Counted from the stretch's first letter, positions 25,790-34,935 are shown. The stretch: DNA of 64,000 nucleotides from Sphingobacterium sp. B16(2022) (GCF_012030425.1 NZ_JAAUVN010000003.1:310001-374000); one strand, 5' to 3'. The notes: generated by a model not told the origin, from the letters alone. Numbers and translations are program-made.

Positions 25790-28666
25790 ATGAATCCATT
25801 TTTAAAAGACGTCGCTATCGATTTGAAAAATCGTTTTGGAGAAGATCTACACGAAACTGCTATAATATTCAATAATAAGAGACCGATTACGTACCTCAAA
25901 CAACATCTAGCTGAGGTATATGGTCAAGCAATTTGGTCACCACAATTTTTTACCATTCAAGAATTTTTTCGTCTGTCCACTAACTTGTCTGAGGCTACAC
26001 CTATTGCACAATTTTTTATTCTCTATCATTTACACAATGAACTCCTCGCCAAGGAAGGTCATGAAGCGGAGACCTTAGAAGAGTTTTACCCAATAGCAGA
26101 AACCATATTGAGTGATTTTTCACAGCTGGATTATGATCTTGTTGACATAGACGAAATCTTTATGGAATTGTTTGACAATACCCAAATTGATTTACAGTTT
26201 CAACATTTCACTGCAGAACAGCAGGATTTTATCCGTCAATTTTGGCAATCATTTTCCATAGCAGGTCATACTGCTGTACAAGAACGATTTTTAAAGTTAT
26301 GGCGACGTCTTCCGGTGCTATATCGGTCGTTTAAAGAAGAATTAAAAGTTAAAAAAATGACAAATATGCCGACCATCTACCGTGATATTGTGGATGGAAA
26401 AGCAAAAAACCAAACATTCCACCAACAGTATAAACAAATCATTTTTGTCGGATTCAATGCTTTGAGCAAAGCAGAAGCTACTTTATTCAAAAAGTGGCAA
26501 GATGCAGGTTTGGCATTATTCTATTTTGATGCAGATGCTTACTATTTAGATGACAAACAACAAGAGGCAGGATTATTTATTCGTCGTAACATATTTGAAA
26601 GCGGATTGAAAAATGCATTAGGTGAAAGTTCAAATGTTATTGGCAATCGCTATTCAGATGTAAACCTTTATTCCGCAACCGGAAATGTATCGCAAACCAA
26701 ATTATTGCATGATATTTTAGTAAATAATGAAAAGGAAGGCAAATCTTCTGCTATCTTATTGGCAGATGAATCTTTACTAGTATCGCTATTACAAAGTCTT
26801 CCAGATGTGAAACCTAATATTACCACCGGTTTTCCTTTGACTCAATCTCCCATCTACGGCATTATAGAATTGTGGATGGAGGTACAACACCTCATCACAC
26901 ATCAGAAAAAAAATAAAATTCCATACACACTGATTGAGACATTTATCAATCACCCATTGACCAATGTGTCTAAAGAGGAAAAGTTGGACATTCAAAAGCT
27001 TATATCAGATAAACAACTTTTCGAAGTAGAAATCAAAGAGCTTTCCTTCAAAAGTTCAAGTTTAGCACACTTCTTCCACCCCATTGTAAGGATAGAGGAA
27101 GCAATTGCTATATTGATTCATATCATTGATAATCTACTGCAAAATCTAGCACAGGAAGATCGAATAAAACAGATTGACAGCAACTTATTGATTGAAGTAA
27201 GAAAGACTTTAAACCAGCTTAATTTAGGCCTAGAATCGCTTCAACCGCTAAGCCTACCATTTCAATTTGGACTAATCAGTAAAGCAATTGCAAATATCAA
27301 TTCGGCAATCGAGGGTAATCCACTTGAAGGACTGCAGATCATGGGGCTTTTAGAAAGTCGTTGTCTCAATTTTGACCACGTTTATGTTTTAGGTGCAAAT
27401 GAGGGTATATTGCCTAAAACATCTAGCTCTCCAACATTCATCCCCAATTCACTAAGACAGGCTTATGGATTACCAATTCTGGAGAACCAGGACGCGCTTT
27501 CCGCATATTTGTTCTATCGTCATTTTCAATACAGTACCGAGATCCATCTGCTCTATAATGGTATTGTTAGCGACAGTTCATCTGGAGAGGAAAGCCGCTT
27601 TATCAAACAGCTGGAGTTTGAAAGCAAGTTCAATTTTTTAAAACATAATCAACAGCAAAATATTACCTTTTTACCTGATCAAGATGAAGTTATCATTGAC
27701 AAAAAAGGAAAAATTTGGGATAAATTGCGCTCGGATTTCATTACTAATAAGAAAAAAATTTCTGCAACCGCGCTCACGACTTATTTACAATCTCCCCTAC
27801 AATTTTTCTTGAAATATGTAGCTGAGATTAAAGAACCTCCCAGTATCTCGCAAGAATTTGAAATGAACAATTTGGGTACTGTTATTCACAACGTGATGGA
27901 AAAAGTCTATCTACCATTCAAAGGTGCAGCAAAATTTGTACCTATAGGAAAATTAGAGCAATCATTACAGACAGTAGATGCTTTAATTATTGCCGAAATA
28001 ATTGAATTATATCAATTGGAAGGCACGGGACTAAATTCGCTAAATAGTCTTCAGCGGATCATGCATAAGATTTCTTCTGAATATGTCAGATTACTGGTTC
28101 AACATGACATCGATCACTTTATTGGCATCAAAATCATTGAATTGGAAAATGATGAAGACTATATCATGGATTTACCTATCGAGGTTGAAGGGAAAGAGGA
28201 AAATGTACGTATATACGGTATTATTGACCGCGTGGACGAAGTGCTATTAAAAGATAAAACAGTCAAAATACGTATTGTTGATTATAAAACAGGCGCGGAC
28301 GAAGTCAATTTTAAGTCATTGGATAAAGTGTTTATCAAAAACACGGAGAATAAAGCATTGGTGCAAACTTTATTTTATACGTATGTCTATGAGCAGGTAA
28401 CAGGACGTATCGGAATAGAACCTAATCTGTATGTTGCTCGAAAAATGAGGGAAGAAGGAACTTTATTTTACGCCAAATCAGAAGTGTTAGAAACAGTATA
28501 TCTTGCAGAAGTGAAAAAAGAATTTATTTCCTTTCTAAAAGCTACTTTGGAAGAGATCTTCAATCCAGAAATTCCTTTTAGACATGATCCAAAAGCAAAA
28601 ATATACGATTCGGATCCTTATACTTTATTTTACAAAAACGCTATCGACGAAGAAGACGAAGAATAA
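25790..28666 (+). CDS. AddB-like PD-(D/E)XK nuclease subunit
   Basis: This 958-residue protein starts three bases after its partner's stop. The N-terminal half resembles an inactive helicase fold ('IIFVGFNALSKAEATLFKKWQ', 'IMGLLESRCLNFDHVYVLGANEGILPK'). The C-terminal nuclease has 'SATALTTYLQSPLQFFLKYV', 'LGTVIHNVME' and the catalytic 'IRIVDYKTGAD' near residues 826-836. With the upstream helicase it should resect double-strand ends to load RecA. The conserved Cys set of Bacillus AddB's iron-sulfur cluster is not evident. Confidence 0.9.
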   Translation: MNPFLKDVAIDLKNRFGEDLHETAIIFNNKRPITYLKQHLAEVYGQAIWSPQFFTIQEFFRLSTNLSEATPIAQFFILYHLHNELLAKEGHEAETLEEFYPIAETILSDFSQLDYDLVDIDEIFMELFDNTQIDLQFQHFTAEQQDFIRQFWQSFSIAGHTAVQERFLKLWRRLPVLYRSFKEELKVKKMTNMPTIYRDIVDGKAKNQTFHQQYKQIIFVGFNALSKAEATLFKKWQDAGLALFYFDADAYYLDDKQQEAGLFIRRNIFESGLKNALGESSNVIGNRYSDVNLYSATGNVSQTKLLHDILVNNEKEGKSSAILLADESLLVSLLQSLPDVKPNITTGFPLTQSPIYGIIELWMEVQHLITHQKKNKIPYTLIETFINHPLTNVSKEEKLDIQKLISDKQLFEVEIKELSFKSSSLAHFFHPIVRIEEAIAILIHIIDNLLQNLAQEDRIKQIDSNLLIEVRKTLNQLNLGLESLQPLSLPFQFGLISKAIANINSAIEGNPLEGLQIMGLLESRCLNFDHVYVLGANEGILPKTSSSPTFIPNSLRQAYGLPILENQDALSAYLFYRHFQYSTEIHLLYNGIVSDSSSGEESRFIKQLEFESKFNFLKHNQQQNITFLPDQDEVIIDKKGKIWDKLRSDFITNKKKISATALTTYLQSPLQFFLKYVAEIKEPPSISQEFEMNNLGTVIHNVMEKVYLPFKGAAKFVPIGKLEQSLQTVDALIIAEIIELYQLEGTGLNSLNSLQRIMHKISSEYVRLLVQHDIDHFIGIKIIELENDEDYIMDLPIEVEGKEENVRIYGIIDRVDEVLLKDKTVKIRIVDYKTGADEVNFKSLDKVFIKNTENKALVQTLFYTYVYEQVTGRIGIEPNLYVARKMREEGTLFYAKSEVLETVYLAEVKKEFISFLKATLEEIFNPEIPFRHDPKAKIYDSDPYTLFYKNAIDEEDEE

Positions 28667-28678
28667 ATGCAATATCAT

Positions 28679-28719
28679 AAAAAGAGCTCCACCCTTTTGT
28701 GTCGGATGGAGCTCTTTTT
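28679..28719. terminator. Bidirectional terminator after the AddB-like gene
   Basis: A 13-bp stem (arms 28679-28691 and 28707-28719) has A/T runs on both sides and lies between convergent genes. Confidence 0.9.
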
Positions 28720-28734
28720 ATCAATTAAAATATA

Positions 28735-29601
28735 CTATTTTAATTTTTTAATCGCTTTTTGCGCTCGTTTTATTGCCATTTCTATCTTATAATCCAACCA
28801 TTTCTTTTTAAAGATCCTACGCATAGCATCATCAAAATAACGGGTGATGAACAAATTGCGGGCACCAATTAATTTTTCAGAGAATGTATTTGCTAAAGCC
28901 CGAACTGAGATGGAATAACCTTCCGTATCATATTGGATATAATGCCACCACCCTGCCGGCATATATAACGTATCTCCAGGATTTATAACCGCTTCATAGC
29001 CTTTTATAAATTGTAATCCAGGATATTCAGCTTCAGTACTGTATTTAGGATTGGCTATACTATGAAAATTATAGGGTAATTTGTACAATAAATCAGATTG
29101 ATCATTTGGAAATAACCAGATCCGCTTAGATCCTTGAAACTGGGAAATAAACACATGTGACATATCAATATCAAAGTGATTTCTTGTTGACGACCCTTCT
29201 CCACCAAAAAATAAGTAAGGTAACCATTGAATCACTTTACCACCGGTCACATCGTTATAAATAACATCCTTTTTTAGTTCTGGTCTAATCTTCAGCAGAT
29301 TAAAAAGGAACAACCGTAGCTCGGTAGGTTCTGCACTTATTTTATCTAAGTATTCTGCCAAAGTCATTTTCCCAACAGGAGGACTTGCAGCATGATTTTG
29401 AGAATTTTCTTCACGCCCATACACATCTACTTGCTCTTGACCTGCAATTTCCTTGAAATAATCGTAACTCCATTTATCCCAACATGCACTATCCTTACTT
29501 ATAAAGTCTTTAATAATTACAGGCTGACCTTTTTTTAAGTAATCTTTTACAAATTCTTTTGGAGTTATTCCTGAGATACTATCAACTGGTTTTAATTTCA
29601 C
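28735..29601 (-). CDS. JmjC-like cupin (cupin_8) protein
   Basis: The 288-residue protein has a cupin_8/JmjC fold with an intact Fe(II) triad: His142-x-Asp144 in 'RNHFDIDMSHVF' and His220 in 'PAGWWHYIQ'. 'GSKRIWLFP' (158-166) and 'INPGDTLYMPAGWWH' are also typical. It is probably a 2-oxoglutarate-dependent hydroxylase acting on protein or RNA, with unknown substrate. The start is GTG: an in-frame TAG lies just upstream and no ATG occurs within the first 75 codons. The C-terminus is basic and helical. A perfect 20-bp palindrome lies about 130 bases upstream. Confidence 0.87.
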   Translation of the reverse strand: MKLKPVDSISGITPKEFVKDYLKKGQPVIIKDFISKDSACWDKWSYDYFKEIAGQEQVDVYGREENSQNHAASPPVGKMTLAEYLDKISAEPTELRLFLFNLLKIRPELKKDVIYNDVTGGKVIQWLPYLFFGGEGSSTRNHFDIDMSHVFISQFQGSKRIWLFPNDQSDLLYKLPYNFHSIANPKYSTEAEYPGLQFIKGYEAVINPGDTLYMPAGWWHYIQYDTEGYSISVRALANTFSEKLIGARNLFITRYFDDAMRRIFKKKWLDYKIEMAIKRAQKAIKKLK

Positions 29602-29734
29602 AAGCTATCTGTTTTTACAACTACTACAAACTTAAAAAAAATATTTCTACTTAAACTTATGCCATGATTAAAAACAATCACTCCTGCTAAAGTACTAATT
29701 TAGCTCACAAGTTAGTAGAAATATTCTAAATAAC

Positions 29735-29754
29735 TAAATGACACTTGTCATTTA
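29735..29754. promoter_or_regulatory. Perfect 20-bp palindrome upstream of the cupin gene
   Basis: TAAATGACACTTGTCATTTA is a perfect 9-2-9 inverted repeat in the 283-base gap between hemD and the cupin gene. It shares TGACA/TGTCA half-sites with elements near dnaK and the Xre operon. The size and symmetry suit a dimeric regulator. No T run follows. Confidence 0.45.
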
Positions 29755-29859
29755 ATTTTATATTATCATCTTAATATTACTGAATAAAAACATATAGAGA
29801 ATTACAAATAACTTTTCAGTATTCAATCAAACTTCGTCTTAAGCCTTATTTCGATCATC

Positions 29860-29874
29860 ATCTCAAATTGAGAT
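29860..29874 (-). terminator. Weak hairpin after hemD
   Basis: A 7-1-7 inverted repeat ATCTCAA-A-TTGAGAT lies 11 bases after the hemD stop on the minus strand. It has no T run, so terminator function is uncertain. Confidence 0.35.
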
Positions 29875-29884
29875 AATGATATTT

Positions 29885-30655
29885 TTATTTATTTACCATT
29901 TTTATATATTCCTCAACCGCCATTGTCATACTAGGTGCCTTAGGTGTTGGTGCAGGAATATCTAAAACTAAGCCATGCTCAAGTAATGCTTGTTGTGTGC
30001 TTCCACCAAATGCAGCAATTCTGGTTTGATTTTGTTTAAAATCTGGAAAATTCTCATACAGAGATTGCACACTAGAAGGACTAAAGAATACGATGACATC
30101 ATAAAAAACATCCTTCAGATCAGATAAATCACTTACCACTGTTTTAAAAAGAACAGCAGGTGTAAATTTATAGCCATTTTCTTTCAACCACTTACTTGTC
30201 TCTTCATTTGCGACATCTGAACAAGGAAATAAGAAATTTTCGTCTTTATGCTTCTTAAGAACGTCTTCTAAATCTTTAGCTGTTTGCTTTCCAAAGAAAA
30301 TTTTACGCTTACGATACTGAATATACTTTTGAAGGTACAAAGCTATCGTTTCAGAAATACAGAAATATTTCAACTCAGAAGACACTTCAAAACGCATTTC
30401 TTCACAGACTCTAAAGAAATGATCTACAGCATTTCTGCTTGTAAAAATAACAGCCGTAAAATCAGCAAGATTAACTTTATCTTTTCTTACATCACGTGCT
30501 GGAACACCCTCTACGTGGATGAAACCTCTAAAATCAAGTTTTAAATTATACTTCAGTGCTAATGCAGCATATGGTGACTTATCATTTTCAGGCTTTGGCA
30601 AGGTTACCAATATACTTTTTACCTTTTTCGCTCTTTCTACGTCGGAAGTTTGCAT
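29885..30655 (-). CDS. hemD: Uroporphyrinogen-III synthase
   Basis: The 256-residue protein cyclises hydroxymethylbilane to uroporphyrinogen III in haem synthesis. HemD sequences are variable, but 'ILVTLPKPEN', 'FTAVIFTSRNAVDHFF', 'YFCISETIALYL', 'YDVIVFFSPSSVQSLYENFP' and 'RIAAFGGSTQQALLEHGL' follow the two-domain pattern in order. It follows a DUF4271 gene by 12 bases, a gene order often seen in Bacteroidota. Other hem genes are not in the window. Confidence 0.9.
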   Translation of the reverse strand: MQTSDVERAKKVKSILVTLPKPENDKSPYAALALKYNLKLDFRGFIHVEGVPARDVRKDKVNLADFTAVIFTSRNAVDHFFRVCEEMRFEVSSELKYFCISETIALYLQKYIQYRKRKIFFGKQTAKDLEDVLKKHKDENFLFPCSDVANEETSKWLKENGYKFTPAVLFKTVVSDLSDLKDVFYDVIVFFSPSSVQSLYENFPDFKQNQTRIAAFGGSTQQALLEHGLVLDIPAPTPKAPSMTMAVEEYIKMVNK

Positions 30656-30667
30656 ATTATCATTTAA

Positions 30668-31627
30668 TTAGCTTAGTAGTCGCACCAATATTAAAATAGG
30701 TGCTATTTCTAGGCAACAAAGATACAAAATTAAATAAAAAACTGAAAACTGCTGTTGAGAGACAACATTTAGCGCTGTCCGTAAAAAACGATAAGAAAAC
30801 AGCAGTATACCGATGATTACCGTGAAACTGAAGATATAAGACAGATATTCTAAAGGTACAAGACTTACTACAAGCACTACTGGCAGTAAAAATAACAATG
30901 AATTAAAGTAAATTAAATATAAGATTGTAACATATTCTTTCACTAATCGCTGTATTTCAAAAACAAACGCTATAAACCTTATAAATCCTATTTTTAAAGC
31001 AAATATTATTGCTATGATCGCTGATATTTTTAAATAATTGGTAAAAGATAAGAAGTTAAATCGTTGTAGGATGTATGCATAAAATATACAGACAAATAAG
31101 CTTAGTGCTAAAGAAAACAGTAGGTATAAAAAGATAAACGGCCAAGAGGTTAATATGGTATCTTCTTTACTTACTTGTACAATAATTCGTTCATTAAAAT
31201 ATGCAGATACAATTAATTTTACATCTGAAGAGAAGAAAAACCGAACTATTGCAAATGCTAAAAAAAGAAATAGACTTGTAAATAATACCCACCTTTTCCG
31301 TTCATATTTTAATATGCCAACATGTACTTTATCTTTACCTTTTAGATCACTTGTTTTAAAATATTGTGTAACAGCATATGAGTTCAAATTATGAAGAATA
31401 ATTTCATCGCCAACAATTTCTACGATATGATAGGGCCGTATTAAAGATGGATGGAGCAATTCCTGTCCTTTTGGAACTTGTTTCACAGCCAAAGTATCTG
31501 AGATCGTTACAGAATCAATGGAAATCTTGCTTATCGAATCAACAGTCTCCTGTCCTTTTGCATTATGGGCAAAAGATAAAAAAATGAAAAAAATAAACTG
31601 AATAATGTAGCTTAACTTCACCTGCAT
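30668..31627 (-). CDS. DUF4271 integral membrane protein
   Basis: The 319-residue protein has an N-terminal signal-like segment, a short soluble part (residues ~30-105), then about seven membrane helices from 110 to 319 (for example 'WVLFTSLFLFLAFAIVRFFF', 'FLYLLFSLALSLFVCIFYAYIL' and 'YLSYIFSFTVIIGILLFSYRFL'). The family has no assigned function. Its place directly upstream of hemD, as in many Bacteroidota, suggests a link to haem or membrane metabolism, but that is only gene-order inference. Confidence 0.82.
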   Translation of the reverse strand: MQVKLSYIIQFIFFIFLSFAHNAKGQETVDSISKISIDSVTISDTLAVKQVPKGQELLHPSLIRPYHIVEIVGDEIILHNLNSYAVTQYFKTSDLKGKDKVHVGILKYERKRWVLFTSLFLFLAFAIVRFFFSSDVKLIVSAYFNERIIVQVSKEDTILTSWPFIFLYLLFSLALSLFVCIFYAYILQRFNFLSFTNYLKISAIIAIIFALKIGFIRFIAFVFEIQRLVKEYVTILYLIYFNSLLFLLPVVLVVSLVPLEYLSYIFSFTVIIGILLFSYRFLRTALNVVSQQQFSVFYLILYLCCLEIAPILILVRLLS

Positions 31628-31731
31628 CGCTTTGAAACTCTTTAGAGTTGTAAAGTTATGATAAAAATTGGCTTAGAAAAAAAACATTACAAACGCTTTT
31701 CTTAACTTCAACCAAAATTAAAAACGAACAG

Positions 31732-32292
31732 ATGTCAACAACAAGATGTTTATGGTGCGGGAACGACCCGCTGTATATGGAGTATCATGATTTGGAATGG
31801 GGTAAACAGGTTAAGGATGACAAAACCCTTTTTGAATTTATGATTTTGGAATCTGCGCAAGCTGGATTAAGCTGGATTACCATATTGAAAAGAAGGCCCC
31901 AATACAAGGAGGCATTCGCAGATTTTGATGTACAAGCTGTGGCAAAGTTCACTCCTGAAGATGTAGAGCACATTTTAACAAATACGGGAGTTGTCCGCCA
32001 TCGTCGGAAAATTGAAACATCAATAACAAACGCCCAAATTTTTATCAAAATTCAAGAGGAGTTTGGTAGCTTCTATGAATATCTCTATCAATTTATGCCC
32101 AATCGGGAGCGGATTGAAAACAACATCCTAACACAAAAGGACACCGCAGTTACGTCCTTAGAATCTGATTTAATTTCTAAAGATCTAAAAAAAAGAGGTG
32201 TTAAGTTTTTTGGATCTACCATTTGCTATGCCTATATGCAAGCTGTAGGGATGGTCAACGATCACCTTAATTCTTGTACTTTCAGAAACTAA
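31732..32292 (+). CDS. tag: DNA-3-methyladenine glycosylase I
   Basis: The 186-residue base-excision enzyme removes 3-methyladenine from alkylated DNA. It aligns end to end with E. coli Tag: 'DPLYMEYHDLEWG', 'QAGLSWITILKRR', 'VVRHRRKIE', 'LKKRGVKFFGSTICYAYMQAVGMVNDH'. The structural zinc ligands are all present (Cys6, His19, His178, Cys182). Its stop codon overlaps that of the convergent hpt gene, with no terminator between them. Confidence 0.97.
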   Translation: MSTTRCLWCGNDPLYMEYHDLEWGKQVKDDKTLFEFMILESAQAGLSWITILKRRPQYKEAFADFDVQAVAKFTPEDVEHILTNTGVVRHRRKIETSITNAQIFIKIQEEFGSFYEYLYQFMPNRERIENNILTQKDTAVTSLESDLISKDLKKRGVKFFGSTICYAYMQAVGMVNDHLNSCTFRN

Positions 32293-32828
32293 ATAACAAT
32301 ATTTTTATAAATATGTGGGATATTTCGTCCCAAACCATTGTAATCCATACCGTAGCCAACAACAAACTCTTTTTCAATCTCAAAGCCTACATACTGAATG
32401 TTTTCAAAATCATTTTGTAAACATTCAGGCTTTAACAATAGCGTACATACCACTACACTGGATGGTGACTGCTTTTCGATGGAGGCTATGGTATGCTTTA
32501 ATGAATTACCTGACTCTACTATATCCTCTACAATAATAACATCCCTTCCTTTAAGATCTATACCCAAACCTATAAGCTCACTCATTTCCCCCTGGTTGGT
32601 ACCCTGATAAGAAGATAGTTTTACAAAAGACATTTCACAAGGAATTACAACCTGCTTCAAAAGGTCGCTCATAAACATGAAACAGCCATTTAAGACACCA
32701 ATAAATACTGGATTTTTATCTTCATAACGATGATTAATATCAACGCCAATCAAACGTATCCGTTTTTGAATCTGATTTTCATCAATCATCAATTCAAAGT
32801 GCAATTCATCTATCTGTATCTGTTTCAT
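32289..32828 (-). CDS. hpt: Hypoxanthine phosphoribosyltransferase
   Basis: The 179-residue purine-salvage enzyme joins hypoxanthine or guanine to PRPP. The PRPP-binding signature 'VIIVEDIVESGNSL' is at residues 97-110, with 'VFIGVLNGCFMFMSDLL' and the late 'YVGFEIEKEFVVGYGMDYNG'. It starts directly after the stop codon of the glycosyltransferase fragment upstream, so it probably shares that operon's promoter. Confidence 0.95.
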   Translation of the reverse strand: MKQIQIDELHFELMIDENQIQKRIRLIGVDINHRYEDKNPVFIGVLNGCFMFMSDLLKQVVIPCEMSFVKLSSYQGTNQGEMSELIGLGIDLKGRDVIIVEDIVESGNSLKHTIASIEKQSPSSVVVCTLLLKPECLQNDFENIQYVGFEIEKEFVVGYGMDYNGLGRNIPHIYKNIVI

Positions 32829-33404
32829 TTATTTTTCTTCTTTATTTCGCCCTAATAATTTATCAAAAAGAGATCGCTTGTGGGCTTCCGTTGTCTCATC
32901 TAAGTTTAGAAAATTATCTTCTCCCTCTTCTAGATCCAATGTATCTGTTTGTACTGAATCAAAAAATGCAGGTCTTGCCGATCGAAGATGTGGCACCAAC
33001 TCGACTTGATAAAAACCATAATTAGACACCGTAGAGTCTACTCCAATCTGCTTTGTCTTAACCATGATGTTGCCATAGGTATTAAAATAGCGGATCATAT
33101 TTGACTTCAGATGGCCTGTCCAGTCAAAAGAATATAAACCCGTCTTAGGTCGAGGTACAATACTAGACAAAAAGATACTTTCACCTAAATTTAAATCTGC
33201 AGGTTTTTTACCAAAGTAATAACGAGATGCTTCTGTAATACCATAAACATTATTCCCCCACTCTATGACATTCAAATACACTTCATAAAGTCGTTTCTTA
33301 CTGACTTGTTTAGAAGACTCCATCAACCAGACTAAAATAATCTCTTCTACCTTTCTTACTACCGTTTTATTACGGTTCAAAAACACGTTTTTCACAAGTT
33401 GCAT
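32829..33404 (-). CDS. C-terminal fragment of a GT51 peptidoglycan glycosyltransferase
   Basis: This frame carries most of the GT51 domain but lacks motif 1. It begins inside motif 2 (the preceding frame reads KRGASTISMQLVKN) and then has motif 3 'RKVEEIILVWLME' and motif 4 'KKRLYEVYLNVIEWGNNVYGITEASRYYFGK'. If translated alone from 33404 it would miss the catalytic Glu. The frame is open upstream to the T run at 33497-33503, where it would join the larger fragment. The remaining ~100 residues are a variable charged tail. Confidence 0.75.
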   Translation of the reverse strand: MQLVKNVFLNRNKTVVRKVEEIILVWLMESSKQVSKKRLYEVYLNVIEWGNNVYGITEASRYYFGKKPADLNLGESIFLSSIVPRPKTGLYSFDWTGHLKSNMIRYFNTYGNIMVKTKQIGVDSTVSNYGFYQVELVPHLRSARPAFFDSVQTDTLDLEEGEDNFLNLDETTEAHKRSLFDKLLGRNKEEK

Positions 33405-33442
33405 CGAAATTGTGCTTGCTCCACGTTTAAATTTTTTCTCCT

Positions 33443-34900
33443 TTAAATTTGTAGCAATTGATAAACGAAAAGCCTCTTCTTGAAAACCGTTATGAGAAAA
33501 AAAGATGGATCTTCCGTATTGATTAAGGATATCTGCATATACCTTGAAATCTGATCTAAAGGTGTAAAATCTTTATTCTGAGGGCCAAGTACTATCGTTC
33601 TCATGGGCTCTCCTTTCTCATAGGCAATGTAGGTAAATGCTGTATTTAATTCTTGAATATTAGCATTACCCCATTTTTCTATTTTTAAATCTTTATCATC
33701 CATTTTAGATGTAAAGATCACTTCATTCGGTTTCTTAAAGTTCAATGCAAAATTTAAATCATATTGCATATGTCCGGAAACACGTATACCTTCTAAAGAA
33801 TGAAATAACCCTTGAGGTATGGCATCAAAAAACTTTTGAGCCTCAATTCGATCGGTATGAATGGCCAGTTCTAATTGTTTATCAGGTTTATGCACATATT
33901 TTACATAAGGACTAAATTCAAACTCTTTAACCTTAACCTTACTTTCCTTATCAATTTCAACAGATGTTTTTCCAATATTAAGAATACCACTCATTAAACC
34001 TTCAGGAAAAAGAACATCTTTATCTGAAATACGCCAATGATTCAATTTCAAATTCTCAAACCCCCATTCACCAGATAGCGACAATAACTCTTTATTTTTA
34101 CGATCGACCTTATTTAAACGAAATGTCAACGCATCAAAACTTGCTCTTAAACCAAATTTTCGTCGTAACAATGGTAGCTCTACATCTTTTGCATCAGAAA
34201 ACAACCGGAGATACATTTCCTTCCCATCAGGATTGACTGTGCCCTCTAGATTCCAGACAGCTTCATGATCATTCAACAGGAATTTTGTTTTAAGATCTCC
34301 ACCTGAGATTTCTGCCTCAGGAATTGAGATACGCTGTGAAGTGCTATCATCCTGATAGGATATTTCGAAATTCTGTAAATCCATATCCTTTGGAATTTTA
34401 AAGAATACGCTCTTTAGCATACGATCGGCCAGTTCTGCAAAATTAGTTTCAGCTTTATCATTAGCTGTGCTATCTCTATTTTTTTTCTTGAATAGGAAAT
34501 CGTAATTACTTGTCGAATCTTTCTTAATCAAAGTGACCGCACTATTGTTCATTAAGATCTGACCTAATTTGACATCACCGAATAGTAATGGAAATATTCG
34601 AATAGATACAGTCAGATCCTGAATATGGGCCAATTGCTCTTTACCTTTAGGTTGCAAAATAATATTCTGAAACTGAACAGCTGATAGGCCTTTAAAAGAA
34701 TAATATTGGATTTTAAGGTCCAAGTCATACTTGGTCGCAAGTTTTTCTTTTGCCTTGTTGATTGCAGACAACAAGATACCGTCTCTTTTTTGATATGCGA
34801 ATACACCTCCTGCTACTATAAATATAGAAATAACTCCTAATACAATGTACAAGATTCGCATTTTCTTGGAGCGAAGAAGGGTCTTAAGATTATTGGACAT
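33443..34900 (-). CDS. N-terminal fragment of the AsmA-like/GT51 protein
   Basis: From the ATG at 34900 this frame encodes 485 residues. A membrane helix at about 14-37 (ILYIVLGVISIFIVAGGVFA) anchors a long beta-rich AsmA-like region. The end reads 'YMQISLINTEDPSFF', which is the start of GT51 motif 1 with its catalytic Glu, then 18 unrelated residues to a stop. It therefore lacks a working transferase domain unless the frame is changed. A GTG at 34918 could extend the start by six codons. A perfect -7 box lies at 34936-34943. Confidence 0.75.
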   Translation of the reverse strand: MSNNLKTLLRSKKMRILYIVLGVISIFIVAGGVFAYQKRDGILLSAINKAKEKLATKYDLDLKIQYYSFKGLSAVQFQNIILQPKGKEQLAHIQDLTVSIRIFPLLFGDVKLGQILMNNSAVTLIKKDSTSNYDFLFKKKNRDSTANDKAETNFAELADRMLKSVFFKIPKDMDLQNFEISYQDDSTSQRISIPEAEISGGDLKTKFLLNDHEAVWNLEGTVNPDGKEMYLRLFSDAKDVELPLLRRKFGLRASFDALTFRLNKVDRKNKELLSLSGEWGFENLKLNHWRISDKDVLFPEGLMSGILNIGKTSVEIDKESKVKVKEFEFSPYVKYVHKPDKQLELAIHTDRIEAQKFFDAIPQGLFHSLEGIRVSGHMQYDLNFALNFKKPNEVIFTSKMDDKDLKIEKWGNANIQELNTAFTYIAYEKGEPMRTIVLGPQNKDFTPLDQISRYMQISLINTEDPSFFLITVFKKRLFVYQLLQI

Positions 34901-34935
34901 ATTATAACAACGTATCACACTCGATTTTGAATACT

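Larger units (their letters stand above)
32829..34900 (-). pseudogene. Frameshifted AsmA-like/GT51 transglycosylase gene
   Basis: The two frames 33443-34900 and 32829-33404 together encode one Bacteroidota-type protein: an N-terminal membrane anchor, a long AsmA-like periplasmic part and a C-terminal GT51 domain. The break is in a run of seven T on the minus strand (33497-33503). With eight T, or a -1 shift there, the sequence reads on as DPSFFSHNGFQEEAFRLS and then KRGASTISMQLV, completing catalytic motif 1 (ED-x3-F-x2-H-x-G). Candidate causes are a true inactivating mutation, a homopolymer sequencing error, or slippage at T_TTT_TTT. The sequence alone cannot decide. Confidence 0.75.
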
